From: Rhodospirillales bacterium | Lineage (GTDB): Bacteria > Pseudomonadota > Alphaproteobacteria > CACIAM-22H2 | Direction: 5' to 3' | Length of the DNA: 64,000 bases | NCBI GenBank assembly: GCA_016794025.1 | Contig: JAEUKX010000078.1 | Span: forward strand, 182,302-246,301 | The notes under the pieces: generated by a model | Seen by the model: the letters and a program-made list of their open reading frames with translations, nothing else | Told to the model about the DNA's origin: nothing | The model's database searches: none | Shown: piece by piece, positions 37,099 to 46,915 of the stretch | Layout of the letters: every line of letters begins with the position of its first letter | Position numbering within the stretch: the stretch's first letter is position 1 | Program-made: the position numbers and the translations under genes

Positions 37099-37515
37099 AT
37101 GAATACGAGCGCCACCATGGATCAGGCCTTCGCAAACCTGTCCGTGCTGCTGGTCGAGGACGATGCGTTCGCGATCAAGATTGCGCAGACGGTGCTTCGC
37201 CAGCTCCGGATTCCCTATGTGTCGACCGCGCGCGACGGCGCGGAAGCACTCGATATCCTGAACGCCGGAATGCAGAAGTACGATCTGATCATCTCGGACT
37301 GGAACATGCCCGAGATGACCGGTCTCCAGCTCCTCAAGGCGGTCCGCCAGAAATGGCCGTCCATGCCGTTCATCATGTTGACCGGCCGTGCGACACCGGA
37401 ATTCGTCGTCCAGGCCCGCGATCATGGTGTCGACGCCTACGTGGTGAAACCGTTTTCGCCGGCGCAGCTCGGGCAGAAAATCCAGTCGGTGATCGGCGCC
37501 CGGATGCAGAAATGA
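37099..37515 (+). CDS. CheY-like single-domain response regulator
   Basis: The 138-residue protein is one receiver domain: the acidic pair in VLLVEDDAF, phospho-acceptor Asp67 (IISDWNMPEMTG), the switch Thr in MLTGRA and the Lys in VVKPFSP. No output domain is present. It lies directly after the hybrid kinase and its stop overlaps the deaminase start (ATGA), so it is probably the terminal acceptor of that phosphorelay. The ATG at 37099 has a GGAGAAG ribosome site. Confidence 0.9.
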   Translation: MNTSATMDQAFANLSVLLVEDDAFAIKIAQTVLRQLRIPYVSTARDGAEALDILNAGMQKYDLIISDWNMPEMTGLQLLKAVRQKWPSMPFIMLTGRATPEFVVQARDHGVDAYVVKPFSPAQLGQKIQSVIGARMQK

Positions 37516-37982
37516 CGGACGCGGACTTCATGCGGCGAGCCATCCAGCTCGCCGACGAGCGCATGCGCGCAGGCGAAGGCGGCCCTTTCGGAGCCGTCGT
37601 CGCGCGTGGCGGAAAGATTGTCGGCGAAGGCTGGAACCGCGTGGTCGGAACAAACGATCCGACCGCACATGCCGAGGTCGTGGCGATACGCGACGCTTGC
37701 GCGCGTCTCGGGACATTCGATCTCAGCGGCGCCACGATCTACACCAGTTGCGAGCCATGTCCGATGTGCCTCGGCGCGATACTCTGGGCGCGGCTGGACA
37801 GAATGTGTTATGCGGCCGACCGGATCGATGCCGCCAAGATCGGCTTCGACGACGAGGCATTCTATAGCGAAGTCGCCAAGCCGCTTCATGGCCGTAACCT
37901 GCCCGCGGAGCGGATTCTGGCGGACGAGGCGCGGGCGGTGTTTGCCGCATGGTTCGCCAAGCCGGACCGCGTCGAATACTGA
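37512..37982 (+). CDS. Nucleoside deaminase, guanine-deaminase (GuaD)-like
   Basis: This zinc cytidine-deaminase-fold enzyme has 156 residues, the same length as Bacillus GuaD. Zinc ligands are His53 (in HAEV, with catalytic Glu55), Cys83 and Cys86 (SCEPCPMCLGA). It shares GGPFGAV, NDPTAHAEV and a C-terminal Tyr (VEY) with GuaD, so guanine to xanthine is the likeliest reaction. The TadA tRNA deaminase is a related alternative but differs after the PCxxC motif. It is coupled to the response regulator and abuts the MFS gene. Confidence 0.85.
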   Translation: MTDADFMRRAIQLADERMRAGEGGPFGAVVARGGKIVGEGWNRVVGTNDPTAHAEVVAIRDACARLGTFDLSGATIYTSCEPCPMCLGAILWARLDRMCYAADRIDAAKIGFDDEAFYSEVAKPLHGRNLPAERILADEARAVFAAWFAKPDRVEY

Positions 37983-39206
37983 ATGTCGAAGCTGCGCGCC
38001 TATGCGGCCTTCACGCTTGCCGCACTCTATTTTGGCCACGAATTCGTCCAGCGTGTTTCGACGTCGGTTGTCGTCGGCGACCTGATGGCGGAATTTGCGG
38101 TCGGCGGTGCCGTTCTCGGCAGCCTGTCGGCTTTCTATTTCTACGCATATGCCAGCATGCAGATCCCCGTCGGCGTGCTGATGGACAGGTTCGGGCCGCG
38201 ACGGCTCATGAGCTTTGCGGCAGGCATTTCCGCCTGCGGCGCATTGCTCTTCGCGGCCGCTCCGGCGATCCAGTTCGCGTATCTTGGGCGGGCCATGATC
38301 GGGTTCGGGGCGTCGTTCTCGTGGATCGGGATTCTCACTGTCGCGACGCTGTGGCTCCCGCCGTCGCGGTTTTCCGCCTATGCCGGGCTCGGACAGGCAG
38401 CGGGGATGGCGGGGGCGATTCTGGGACAGGCTCCGCTTGCGATGATCGTCGAGAGCCTGGGATGGCGATTGTCCGTGGGACTGCTTGCACTGGTCGGTGG
38501 CGCGGTTGCGGCAGGCATTTTCCTGACGGTGCCCGATGTGCCCAAGCGCCCGCGACAGGTCCACACGCGGTTGACCGATAGCCTGAAGATCGCCGCATCC
38601 AATCCGCAGACCTGGCTCAATGCCGTCTTCGGGTTGTCGATGACGGGCACGATGCTGTCGTTCTCCGGTCTCTGGGCCGTGCCGTGGCTAATCTCCGTCT
38701 ATGGCTTCGAACGTGCCGGCGCCGCTGCACTTACCTCAAGCATGTTCATCGGCTGGGCCGTTGGATCGCCGCTGATCGGGTGGCTGGCGGACCGGGCAGG
38801 CCGCCTGAAACCGTTCCAGGTTGGATGCGGAACGGGCATGTGCCTGACCCTGATCGCGCTCGTCTATATTCCGGCCCTGCCGACAGCGGTCCTCGGGACG
38901 CTGATGTTCACGAACGGGATATTCGCCTCGGGCATGGTGCTCGCCTATGGCGCGGCACGCGCGCACAATCCGCCCGAGGCGAGCGGCGCCACCTACGGGC
39001 TCGTGAACACGGGCGTCGTCGGATCGGGCGCGATCTTCCAGCCGCTGATCGGCCTCTTTCTCGACTTGAACTGGGGCGGCGCCATGCAGGCAGGTGCGCG
39101 GGTCTACTCTGCCAGTGCCTACGAGATCGCCTTCACCATCCTGCCTGCCGCCGCCGCAGTCGGTACGCTGGCGGCCATGCTGACCCGCGAAAAGCGCCCG
39201 GTCTGA
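37983..39206 (+). CDS. MFS transporter
   Basis: This 407-residue protein has about 12 membrane helices and a major-facilitator loop motif ([13 protein letters not shown] between helices 2 and 3; [12 protein letters not shown] in the second half). The N-terminal half has an unusual [14 protein letters not shown] segment. Its ATG directly follows the deaminase TGA, so it may move a purine or related compound, but this rests on neighbourhood alone. Confidence 0.88.
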   Translation: MSKLRAYAAFTLAALYFGHEFVQRVSTSVVVGDLMAEFAVGGAVLGSLSAFYFYAYASMQIPVGVLMDRFGPRRLMSFAAGISACGALLFAAAPAIQFAYLGRAMIGFGASFSWIGILTVATLWLPPSRFSAYAGLGQAAGMAGAILGQAPLAMIVESLGWRLSVGLLALVGGAVAAGIFLTVPDVPKRPRQVHTRLTDSLKIAASNPQTWLNAVFGLSMTGTMLSFSGLWAVPWLISVYGFERAGAAALTSSMFIGWAVGSPLIGWLADRAGRLKPFQVGCGTGMCLTLIALVYIPALPTAVLGTLMFTNGIFASGMVLAYGAARAHNPPEASGATYGLVNTGVVGSGAIFQPLIGLFLDLNWGGAMQAGARVYSASAYEIAFTILPAAAAVGTLAAMLTREKRPV

Positions 39207-39297
39207 TATCCCCGCAGGGCAGGGAAAACAGGCTACACAAGTCGGCACTCGGCGGGCTATTTTCGCGTCCGGCACGAGTGAGGGAGGTCGCCGTACC

Positions 39298-41022
39298 ATG
39301 TCTGCCAAGCCGATCGACAAGTCCAAACTGCCCAGCCGGCACACCACTGTCGGCCCGACCAGCGCGGCGCACCGCGCGATGCTTTACGCCATGGGTCTGT
39401 CGAAGGAGCAGGTCGCCCAACCGCTGGTCGGCGTCGTGACGACATGGAACGAGGCGGCGCCCTGCAACATCACGCTCTCGCGACAGGCGCAGGCCGCCAA
39501 GAAGGGGGTCGCCGCGGCAGGCGGCACGCCGCGCGAATTCACGACGATTACCGTTACCGATGGTATCGCGATGGGTCACGCGGGTATGCACAGCTCGCTC
39601 GTCAGCCGCGAGGTGATCGCGGACTCGGTCGAGCTCACCGTGCGCGGGCATTGCTACGACGCGCTCATCGGGATCGCCGGCTGCGACAAGTCGCTGCCCG
39701 GCCTGATGATGTCGATGCTTCGGCTCAACGTGCCCTCGATCTTCATCTATGGCGGCACGATCCTGCCCGGCAAGTTCAAGGGCAGGGACGTGACGATCGT
39801 CGACGTGTTCGAGGGCGTGGGCGCCAACGCGGCCGGCAAGATGAGCGATGCCGATCTCGAACTGCTCGAGCAGACCGCACTGCCGACGGGCGGCTCGTGC
39901 GGCGGCCAGTTTACCGCCAACACGATGGCGTGCGTTTCCGAAGCGGTCGGCCTTGCGCTGCCCGGCTCGGCCGGCACGCCGGCACCCTACGAAAGCCGCG
40001 ACCGCTGGTGCGTCGAATCGGGCGAGCAGATCATGGAGCTGATCCGCCGCAACATCCGTCCGCGCGATATCGTCACGCGCAAGGCGCTGGAGAACGCTGC
40101 GCGCGTCGTGGCCGCGACGGGCGGATCGACCAACGCCGGCCTGCATCTGCCTGCGATGGCGCATGAGGCGGGAATTTCCTTCACGCTCTCGGACGTCGCC
40201 GAAATCTTCCGTTCCACGCCTTACATTGCCGACCTGATGCCGGGCGGCAAGTACACGGCGGTCGATCTCTACTCGGTCGGCGGCATCCCTGTCGTAATGA
40301 AGGAGATGCTCGATGCCGGTTTCCTGCACGGCGACTGTCTGACCGTCACCGGCAAGACGATCGCCGAGAACCTCAAGGACGTGAAGTTCCCGGAGAATCA
40401 GAAGGTCGTGTACCGGGTCAACGCTCCGCTCTCGAAGACGGGCGGCGTCGTGGGTCTCAAGGGCAATCTTGCGCCCGAGGGCGCGATCGTGAAGATCGCC
40501 GGCCTCAAGAAGCTGACCTTCCGGGGCCCCGCGCGCGTGTTCGAGCGCGAGGAAGAGGCGCTGGCCGCCGTTCTCAAACGCGACATCAAGGATGGCGAGG
40601 TCATGGTCATCCGCAATGAAGGGCCCAAGGGCGGGCCCGGCATGCGCGAGATGCTGTCGACGACGGCGGCACTTTATGGCTGGGGCAAGGGCGAGGAGAT
40701 CGCGCTCATCACCGACGGCCGTTTCTCGGGCGGCACGCGCGGCTTCTGTGTGGGCCATGTCGGGCCGGAGGCGGCCGCTGGCGGACCGATCGGCCTGGTC
40801 AAGACGGGCGACATCATCACGATTGACGCCGAGAAGGGCACGCTGTCGGTCGAACTGTCAGATGCCGAGCTTGCCGCCCGCAAGGCGGCCTGGAAGCCGC
40901 GTTCGCACGACTTCCAGTCCGGAACGATCTGGAAGTACACCCAGACCGTCGGCACCGCCGCATTCGGCGCGGTGACGCATCCTGGCGGTGCCAAGGAAAC
41001 CAAGACCTACGCGGATATCTGA
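39298..41022 (+). CDS. ilvD: Dihydroxy-acid dehydratase
   Basis: IlvD carries out the third step of branched-chain amino acid synthesis using an iron-sulfur cluster. The 574-residue protein has the three expected cluster cysteines in AAPCN, IAGCDKS and [13 protein letters not shown], and the C-terminal [15 protein letters not shown] motif. A GGGAGG ribosome site lies about 10 bp before the ATG. The M81 peptidase gene overlaps its stop by one base. Some members act on sugar acids, but the sequence fits biosynthetic IlvD. Confidence 0.95.
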   Translation: MSAKPIDKSKLPSRHTTVGPTSAAHRAMLYAMGLSKEQVAQPLVGVVTTWNEAAPCNITLSRQAQAAKKGVAAAGGTPREFTTITVTDGIAMGHAGMHSSLVSREVIADSVELTVRGHCYDALIGIAGCDKSLPGLMMSMLRLNVPSIFIYGGTILPGKFKGRDVTIVDVFEGVGANAAGKMSDADLELLEQTALPTGGSCGGQFTANTMACVSEAVGLALPGSAGTPAPYESRDRWCVESGEQIMELIRRNIRPRDIVTRKALENAARVVAATGGSTNAGLHLPAMAHEAGISFTLSDVAEIFRSTPYIADLMPGGKYTAVDLYSVGGIPVVMKEMLDAGFLHGDCLTVTGKTIAENLKDVKFPENQKVVYRVNAPLSKTGGVVGLKGNLAPEGAIVKIAGLKKLTFRGPARVFEREEEALAAVLKRDIKDGEVMVIRNEGPKGGPGMREMLSTTAALYGWGKGEEIALITDGRFSGGTRGFCVGHVGPEAAAGGPIGLVKTGDIITIDAEKGTLSVELSDAELAARKAAWKPRSHDFQSGTIWKYTQTVGTAAFGAVTHPGGAKETKTYADI

Positions 41023-42527
41023 TGGCCCGCATCGCCGTCGCGACGTTCCAGCACGAGACCAACACCTTCGCTCCGTCGAAGGCCGACCGCGCCGCGTTCG
41101 AAAACGGTGGTGGCTGGCCTTCGATGGTGCGGGGGGCGGCGATCCCGCCAGCCTTCGCGGGCATGAACGTGCCCATTGCGGGTTTCATCGCCGCGGCGAC
41201 GGCGGCAGGCCATTCCCTGGCGCCGCTCATCTGCGCGAACGCGACGCCCTCCGCGCACGTCACGGACGAGATCTTCGAGATCGTCATGCGCACGATGTGC
41301 GAGGATCTTGCCAAGGCTCTGCCGGTCGACGCGGTCTATCTCGACCTGCACGGCGCAATGGTGACCGAAAGCCTCGAGGACGGCGAAGGAGAGATCGTCG
41401 CGAGAGTCCGCAAGGTTGTCGGTCCGCGTGTGCCGATTGTCGTCTCGCTCGACCTTCACGCCAATGTTTCCCGCGCGATGATCGACCTTGTCGATGCGTG
41501 CGTTTCCTATAGGACCTATCCGCATATCGATATGGCAGAGACGGGCGGGCGCGCTTACGGACTGCTCGCATCGATCCTTTCGCGTGGCGATCGACCTGCC
41601 GGTGCATTCCGGCAGATCCCGTACATCATTCCGATCACGGCGCAGTGCACGCTGATCGAACCGGGCATCGGGCTCTACCGGCGTCTGGCGGAGCTGGAGG
41701 CGCGCACCGGTACCGTGCTGTCCTACTGCACGGGATTTCCGGCGGCCGATATCCGGGATTGCGCACCTTCGGTGTTCGGGTATGGACCCGACAGGCAGGC
41801 TGTGGAAACGGCCGTCGCCGAACTTGCACGCGCGATCGAGGACGCCGAGAAGGACTACGTCGCGGAACTCTACAGCCCCGACGAGGCAATCCAGCGGGCG
41901 GATGCGCGCGGCGGACGGAATGGCCGGCCGGTCATTCTCGCCGATACCCAGGACAATCCCGGTGCCGGAGGCAACGGCGATACCACGGGGCTGCTCGCGG
42001 CCATGCTGCGATTGCGCCCGAAGGGCGCGGTCGTCGGCATGCTGATCGACAAGGCGGCCGCAAAGCGGGCGCATGAGGTCGGCGTGGGGAATTCGGCCGA
42101 GTTCCGCATCGGCGCGACATCGGGTTGGCCCGGCGTCGAGCCTGTCGTCGGCGAATTCAAGGTCCTGCGGACCGGAAACGGGGAGTTTCTTTGCACGGGG
42201 CCTTTCTATGGCGGAAGCCGCATGCGGCTTGGACCGATGGCGCTTCTCGAGGCGAACGGCGTGCGCGTTCTTCTGTCGTCGCACAAGGTCCAGACGGCAG
42301 ATCAGGAAATGTACCGCCACGTCGGAATTGAGCCGGCGCGCGAGCGCATCGTTACGGTAAAAAGCTCGGTCCATTTCCGGGCCGATTTCCAGCCGATCGC
42401 GGAAGAAGTGCTCGTTGTCGCGTCGCCGGGTCCAAATCCTGCCGATCCCGCGTCGCTGACCTGGAAGCGGCTGCGACCGGGTATCCGGCTGAAGCCGCAC
42501 GGTCCAGCATTCGGTGGTGCTGCGTGA
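41022..42527 (+). CDS. M81 family metallopeptidase (MlrC-like)
   Basis: The 501-residue protein begins with the family motif ATFQHETNTFAP. It also has DLHGAMVTES, SLDLHANVS and the DTQDNPGAGGNGDTT segment of the C-terminal domain, with likely zinc ligands among the His and Asp residues. Named after MlrC of microcystin breakdown, most members are of unknown substrate and are often encoded with peptide or amino-acid genes. It overlaps ilvD by 1 bp and the next gene by 4 bp. Confidence 0.9.
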   Translation: MARIAVATFQHETNTFAPSKADRAAFENGGGWPSMVRGAAIPPAFAGMNVPIAGFIAAATAAGHSLAPLICANATPSAHVTDEIFEIVMRTMCEDLAKALPVDAVYLDLHGAMVTESLEDGEGEIVARVRKVVGPRVPIVVSLDLHANVSRAMIDLVDACVSYRTYPHIDMAETGGRAYGLLASILSRGDRPAGAFRQIPYIIPITAQCTLIEPGIGLYRRLAELEARTGTVLSYCTGFPAADIRDCAPSVFGYGPDRQAVETAVAELARAIEDAEKDYVAELYSPDEAIQRADARGGRNGRPVILADTQDNPGAGGNGDTTGLLAAMLRLRPKGAVVGMLIDKAAAKRAHEVGVGNSAEFRIGATSGWPGVEPVVGEFKVLRTGNGEFLCTGPFYGGSRMRLGPMALLEANGVRVLLSSHKVQTADQEMYRHVGIEPARERIVTVKSSVHFRADFQPIAEEVLVVASPGPNPADPASLTWKRLRPGIRLKPHGPAFGGAA

Positions 42528-43000
42528 GGGGCGTCGCGTTCGCACTTGCTGCCGCTTTTGCCTTTGCCGGCACGGCGGTGGCGCAGCCTGCCGACCGACA
42601 CGAAGGTTACTACTATCCGAAGCCGGCTTCGCACGAGATCTACGTCTCGCGCGCGAAGGTTCTGATCGACGCCAGCCGGGACCGCCGGTTGGAATTCGTC
42701 AACGGTCTGGTTGGTGCGCAGATGGCAGCGCCGTATCCGGCTGTCTATTCGATATTTGCGAAAGGGACCCAGGCAGACAGGCTTATCATTGTAGCCTTGG
42801 AGGGCGGGCGTCTGGATACGGCCTATCGCGCGCGCGCCCTGCTTGCCCAGCTCACCGCCCTCGCGCGGAACTCGCCGTTCCTGAAGGAGTACGGCGTCGA
42901 CAATTTGTTTACTTTTCTCGATGTACTCAGGCTCCTTGGGTTCAGCCGGGTGACCGTCAGCGACGGCGAGCACTTCGCGCATCAAATTGATCTCCGCTAG
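42524..43000 (+). CDS. Conserved secreted protein of unknown function
   Basis: The 158-residue protein has a clear signal peptide (VAFALAAAFAFAGTAVAQP, cleavage near residue 20). The mature part contains GYYYPKPASHEIYVSRAK, KGTQADRLIIVAL and FTFLDVLRLLGF. I do not recognise a characterised domain. I recall similar proteins being labelled as molybdopterin biosynthesis proteins, which a signal peptide makes unlikely. The GTG start overlaps the M81 stop (GTGA), and the chemoreceptor-like gene follows 31 bp later. Confidence 0.75.
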   Translation: MRGVAFALAAAFAFAGTAVAQPADRHEGYYYPKPASHEIYVSRAKVLIDASRDRRLEFVNGLVGAQMAAPYPAVYSIFAKGTQADRLIIVALEGGRLDTAYRARALLAQLTALARNSPFLKEYGVDNLFTFLDVLRLLGFSRVTVSDGEHFAHQIDLR

Positions 43001-43031
43001 CACCTTGGTCGCCAAGGGGGAGAGCTGAAGA

Positions 43032-44429
43032 ATGGGACAGAGTATCGAGCCGGCTGCGGATGCCAGCATGCTGGCCAATGTGGCCTCCGAGGCGGGGTCT
43101 CTCGGCATCGAGATCGCTGACGTGGCGGGCTATCTCGACGAGCTTACGGGCAACCTCAAGAAGCAGGTGGCCCATTTCGACGAGGTCCGCAAAGCGACCG
43201 AGGAACTGACGGCTTCCAATTCGGCGGTAGCCAGATCGGCCGCGGAAGTCGGGCAGCACTCCGCGCGCGTCCAGCAGGAAATGGACAGTTCGCGCCAGAA
43301 GGTCGATGGCGCCATCGCCGACATCGCGGCACTTGTCGAAACGACGCGTGCGGTTGCGGCCGAGCTTGCCGGCCTGCGCACCGCGCTCGACCAGATCGGT
43401 CGCGTCGCAAAGGGCATCGATGCCATCGCCCGGCAGACAAATCTTCTCGCACTGAACGCGACAATCGAGGCGGCGCGCGCGGGCGAGGCTGGACGGGGTT
43501 TCGCGGTTGTCGCCGGCGAGGTCAAGGCGCTAGCACGCCAGACGGCCGAGGCGACGTCCGAGATCGATTCGACACTCAAATCCCTCACGGAGAAATCCGG
43601 GCGGCTCATCGGCCAGTCCGAAGCGTCGATCCAGCGTGCCCAGTCGGCAGAGCAGGGGGCCGCGTCGATCGGTACGGTCATGTCGTCGGTCGGCACGCAT
43701 ATTGGCGGCGTATCGCAGCAGATCGCCCAGATCGGCGATGCCGTTGCCGTTATCGACCAGCGTTCGACGCGCGTCACGGCCTCGATCGGCGAAATGACGA
43801 CCGGGGTCGAGGCGTCGACGAAGGCCCTCGACAACACACGCGAGCGCGTCGAACGGCTCGTTTCGATGGGCGAACGACTGATCGCCGTGACGGCGGCATC
43901 GGGCCTCGAGACGGTCGACACGCCCTTCATCCGCGCGGCGCAGGAGACGGCCGCAAAGCTCGGTGCGGCGCTCGAGAGCGCGATGGCTGCCGGCGAGGTT
44001 TCTTTCCACGACCTCTTCGACGAGAAGTACGAACCGATAGCGGGCACAAACCCGCAGCAGGTCCGGACGCGTTTTCTCGACATCACAGATCGGCGCTTCC
44101 CGGAAATCCAAGAACCTCTTCTTCAACTCGATCCGCGCGTCGTCTTCTGTGCGGCGGTCGACCGCAACGGCTACTTGCCGACGCACAACAGGAAATTCTC
44201 CCAGCCGCAGGGGAGCGATGTGGCTTGGAACACGGCGAACTCCCGAAACCGGCGCATTTTCGCCGATCGTGTCGGGCTCGCCGCTGGCCGGAACACGCAG
44301 CCGTTCCTCGTCCAGACCTATCGACGCGACATGGGGGGCGGGAAGTACGCGCTCATGAAGGATGTGTCCGCGCCGATCACCGTCGGTGGACGGCATTGGG
44401 GCGGCCTGCGCCTTGCGTACAAGATCTGA
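43032..44429 (+). CDS. Soluble methyl-accepting chemotaxis-like protein with C-terminal sensor region
   Basis: The 465-residue protein has no membrane segment. Residues about 20-300 form the coiled-coil signalling domain, with the hairpin tip [24 protein letters not shown]. The last 150 or so residues are globular, with conserved-looking [31 protein letters not shown] and a final [13 protein letters not shown]. This order, signalling first and sensor last, is the reverse of a usual receptor. It may sense a cytosolic signal. It ends one base before convergent xthA. Confidence 0.88.
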   Translation: MGQSIEPAADASMLANVASEAGSLGIEIADVAGYLDELTGNLKKQVAHFDEVRKATEELTASNSAVARSAAEVGQHSARVQQEMDSSRQKVDGAIADIAALVETTRAVAAELAGLRTALDQIGRVAKGIDAIARQTNLLALNATIEAARAGEAGRGFAVVAGEVKALARQTAEATSEIDSTLKSLTEKSGRLIGQSEASIQRAQSAEQGAASIGTVMSSVGTHIGGVSQQIAQIGDAVAVIDQRSTRVTASIGEMTTGVEASTKALDNTRERVERLVSMGERLIAVTAASGLETVDTPFIRAAQETAAKLGAALESAMAAGEVSFHDLFDEKYEPIAGTNPQQVRTRFLDITDRRFPEIQEPLLQLDPRVVFCAAVDRNGYLPTHNRKFSQPQGSDVAWNTANSRNRRIFADRVGLAAGRNTQPFLVQTYRRDMGGGKYALMKDVSAPITVGGRHWGGLRLAYKI

Positions 44430-45203
44430 TCAGGGTTCGCGCAGGACGACGTATGCCGGCGTGTGGTCGGAGGGTTTCTCCCAGCCACGCGGGGTCCGAT
44501 CCACGCCCGCCTCGTCCAGCCTGTCCGCCGCTTGCGGCGACAGAAGCAGATGGTCGATGCGAAGACCGTGATCGTGCGTGAAGCGGTCGCGGAAATAGTC
44601 CCAGTACGTGTAGAGGCGCGCTTGCGGGTGGCGAAGGCGCAGCGCATCGGTCCAGCCTTGGTTCAGGATCGTCCGCCACGCCGCGCGTGACTGCGGCTGA
44701 ACAAGGGCATCACCGGCCATCGCCTTTTCGTCCCAGACGTCATCGGACGTCGGGCACACATTGTAGTCGCCCCCGAGGACGGTCGGCATTTCTTCGGCAA
44801 GCAGCGAAGTAGCGTGTCGCGCCAGACGACCCATCCAGCCGAGCTTGTACTCGAACTTCGGGCCGGGCTGCGGATTGCCGTTCGGAAGATAGATCGACGC
44901 AACGCGCAAACCGCCTGTCGTCGCTTCGATATAGCGCGACTGTTCGTCGGTCTCATCACCCGGCAAGCCGCGAAGGACATCCTCGATCGGCCGCTTGGAA
45001 AGGATGGCGACTCCGTTATAGGTCTTCTGGCCATGCACGGCGATGTTGTAGCCGAGCGTTTCGACCTCCATCGCCGGAAAATCGGCATCGACGCATTTGA
45101 GTTCCTGGAGCAGGGCGATGTCGGGTGCCGCCTCCTTGAGCCAGCGCACGAGATGTGGCGCGCGTGCGCGCACCGAATTTACGTTCCAGGTCGCGACTTT
45201 CAA
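44430..45203 (-). CDS. xthA: Exodeoxyribonuclease III
   Basis: This AP endonuclease and 3'-5' exonuclease of base-excision repair has 257 residues with the EEP-family residues: ATWNVNSVRAR, LLQELKC (metal Glu), SIYLPNGN, GGDYNV (Asp/Asn), RIDHLLLS and the final SDHTP (catalytic His). The start is a TTG at 45203. It lies 10 bp after erpA. Confidence 0.94.
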   Translation of the reverse strand: MKVATWNVNSVRARAPHLVRWLKEAAPDIALLQELKCVDADFPAMEVETLGYNIAVHGQKTYNGVAILSKRPIEDVLRGLPGDETDEQSRYIEATTGGLRVASIYLPNGNPQPGPKFEYKLGWMGRLARHATSLLAEEMPTVLGGDYNVCPTSDDVWDEKAMAGDALVQPQSRAAWRTILNQGWTDALRLRHPQARLYTYWDYFRDRFTHDHGLRIDHLLLSPQAADRLDEAGVDRTPRGWEKPSDHTPAYVVLREP

Positions 45204-45213
45204 TGAAGGTTCT

Positions 45214-45570
45214 CTAGACGGAGAACGAGTTGCCGCAGCCGCACGAGGACTTGGCGATCGGATTGCGGATCTGGAACGAGGCGCCGATCATGTCCTCGAC
45301 ATAGTCGATCTGCGAGCCTGCAAGCATTTCAAGCGACGTCTCGTCGATGACGACCGTGGCGCCATCCCGGCGCACGACGTGGTCGCCGTCACCGGCCGCA
45401 TCGTCGAACGTGAATCCATACTGGAAGCCGGAGCATCCGCCGCCGGAGACGGAAATACGCAGCATCATGCCCTTGTGTTCCTCCTGCGAAAGGATGAACG
45501 CAATGCGCTTTGCCGCCGAATCTGTCACTTCGACGGTCTTCGGGGTGTCCGCAACGGCGGCGTCGGTCAT
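45214..45570 (-). CDS. erpA: Iron-sulfur cluster insertion protein ErpA
   Basis: This A-type carrier inserts Fe-S clusters into target proteins. The 118-residue protein has the three cluster cysteines in GGGCSGFQY and SSCGCGNSF near the C-terminus. The ATG at 45570 gives the family length. The erpA-dgt neighbourhood is typical for alphaproteobacterial ErpA. It diverges from dgt. Confidence 0.92.
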   Translation of the reverse strand: MTDAAVADTPKTVEVTDSAAKRIAFILSQEEHKGMMLRISVSGGGCSGFQYGFTFDDAAGDGDHVVRRDGATVVIDETSLEMLAGSQIDYVEDMIGASFQIRNPIAKSSCGCGNSFSV

Positions 45571-45603
45571 CGGGCTTGCTCCTGCGACTTCCCCCAAGAG
45601 TTA

Positions 45604-45625
45604 AGAATTGGCGCCGCCATGTCAA
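45604..45625 (-). promoter_or_regulatory. Candidate promoter of erpA-xthA
   Basis: A perfect -35 box TTGACA is read on the minus strand at 45625-45620, about 50 bp upstream of the erpA ATG. The best -10 at the right spacing is poor, so this is tentative. Confidence 0.3.
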
Positions 45626-45715
45626 TGTCCGTGCGAACGAAGGCGAAACGCCCCTCGCCGGACAGGGGGGATTCGCGTTGCGGCCCCCCAAAGCCGACGT
45701 TAGCTTGCCCGGACA

Positions 45716-46915
45716 ATGACATGGCCCCTGTCCGTCGAGTCGGGATCGAAGGCTGCGCGGCCGGGCCGCGCAGTGCCAGCGGCTTTCGCTTGCCGGCCGG
45801 AAGCCAGCCGCGGGCGGCGCGTGGCCGAGCCCGCGAGCGCGCTGAGAAGCGATTTCCAGCGCGATCGCGACAGGGTCATCCACTCGACAGCTTTCCGCCG
45901 GCTCAAGCACAAGACACAGGTCTTCCTGGCCCACGAGAGCGATCATTATCGCACGCGGCTGACGCACTCGCTGGAGGTCGCGCAGATTGCGCGCACGCTC
46001 GCGCGCGCGCTGGGGCTGGACGAGGACCTGACCGAATGCGTGTCACTGGCCCACGATCTTGGCCACACCTGCTTCGGCCATGCCGGGGAAGAGGCACTGG
46101 ATGCCGCCATGGAACCCTATGGCGGGTTCGACCACAACGCGCAGACACTGCGCGTCCTTACAAAACTCGAGTGCCGCCACATCGGATTTGACGGCCTGAA
46201 TCTGACCTGGGAAAGCCTCGAGGGGGTCGTGAAGCACAACGGGCCGCTGGCGGGGCCACTGCCGGCCGCGATTTCCGAGTATGTCGCGGGTCACGATCTC
46301 GAACTCTCGACGTTTCCGGGAGCCGAGGCACAGGTTGCGGCGATCTCCGACGACATCGCCTATAACGCCCACGATCTCGACGACGGATTGCGTGCCGAAC
46401 TGTTTTCGGTCGGCGATCTGGCCGGCGTACCGCTTGCGGGGCCCATCTACGCGGCGATCGTCGCCGAACATCCGGGCCTCGAACCGGGGCGGGCGATCGG
46501 CGAGCTCGTCCGGCGAATGGTTGGCGCCATGGTCGGAGACGCGCTTGCCGAGACCTGCCGTCGCCTGTCGCAGGCGCAACCCGGCTCTGCCGACGATATC
46601 CGTCGTCTCCGGCATCCGGTCGTGGCATTTTCCCGCGAATTCGGCCATCAAATGGCCGCGATCAAGGGTTTCCTTTTCGAACGGATGTATCGCCATCACC
46701 GGGTCAACGCCATGACAAGCCGCGCACGCCGCGTCGTACGCGCCCTCTTCGATCTCTATCTCGACGAGCCCAATCTGCTGCCGCCGGAATGGCAGCGCCG
46801 TTCAGCGCTGGCCGATCGCAGCCGGATGGCGCGGGCAGTGGCCGATTACATCGCAGGAATGACCGACAATTTTGCTTTGCAGGAGTATCGCCGTTTGTTT
46901 GAGGTCGAGGCATGA
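45716..46915 (+). CDS. dgt: Deoxyguanosinetriphosphate triphosphohydrolase-like protein
   Basis: This HD-domain enzyme splits dNTPs to deoxynucleoside and triphosphate. The 399-residue protein has the metal-binding residues in [26 protein letters not shown] (the HD pair) and the later [12 protein letters not shown]. The N-terminal [22 protein letters not shown] is typical of the short dNTPase-like subfamily. The stop overlaps argS by 4 bp. Confidence 0.94.
   Translation: MTWPLSVESGSKAARPGRAVPAAFACRPEASRGRRVAEPASALRSDFQRDRDRVIHSTAFRRLKHKTQVFLAHESDHYRTRLTHSLEVAQIARTLARALGLDEDLTECVSLAHDLGHTCFGHAGEEALDAAMEPYGGFDHNAQTLRVLTKLECRHIGFDGLNLTWESLEGVVKHNGPLAGPLPAAISEYVAGHDLELSTFPGAEAQVAAISDDIAYNAHDLDDGLRAELFSVGDLAGVPLAGPIYAAIVAEHPGLEPGRAIGELVRRMVGAMVGDALAETCRRLSQAQPGSADDIRRLRHPVVAFSREFGHQMAAIKGFLFERMYRHHRVNAMTSRARRVVRALFDLYLDEPNLLPPEWQRRSALADRSRMARAVADYIAGMTDNFALQEYRRLFEVEA

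Noticed and set aside
37512..37982. tRNA adenosine deaminase TadA
   Set aside because: The zinc motif fits, but length, the GGPFGAV and NDPTAHAEV segments and the C-terminal Tyr favour a guanine-deaminase-like enzyme.
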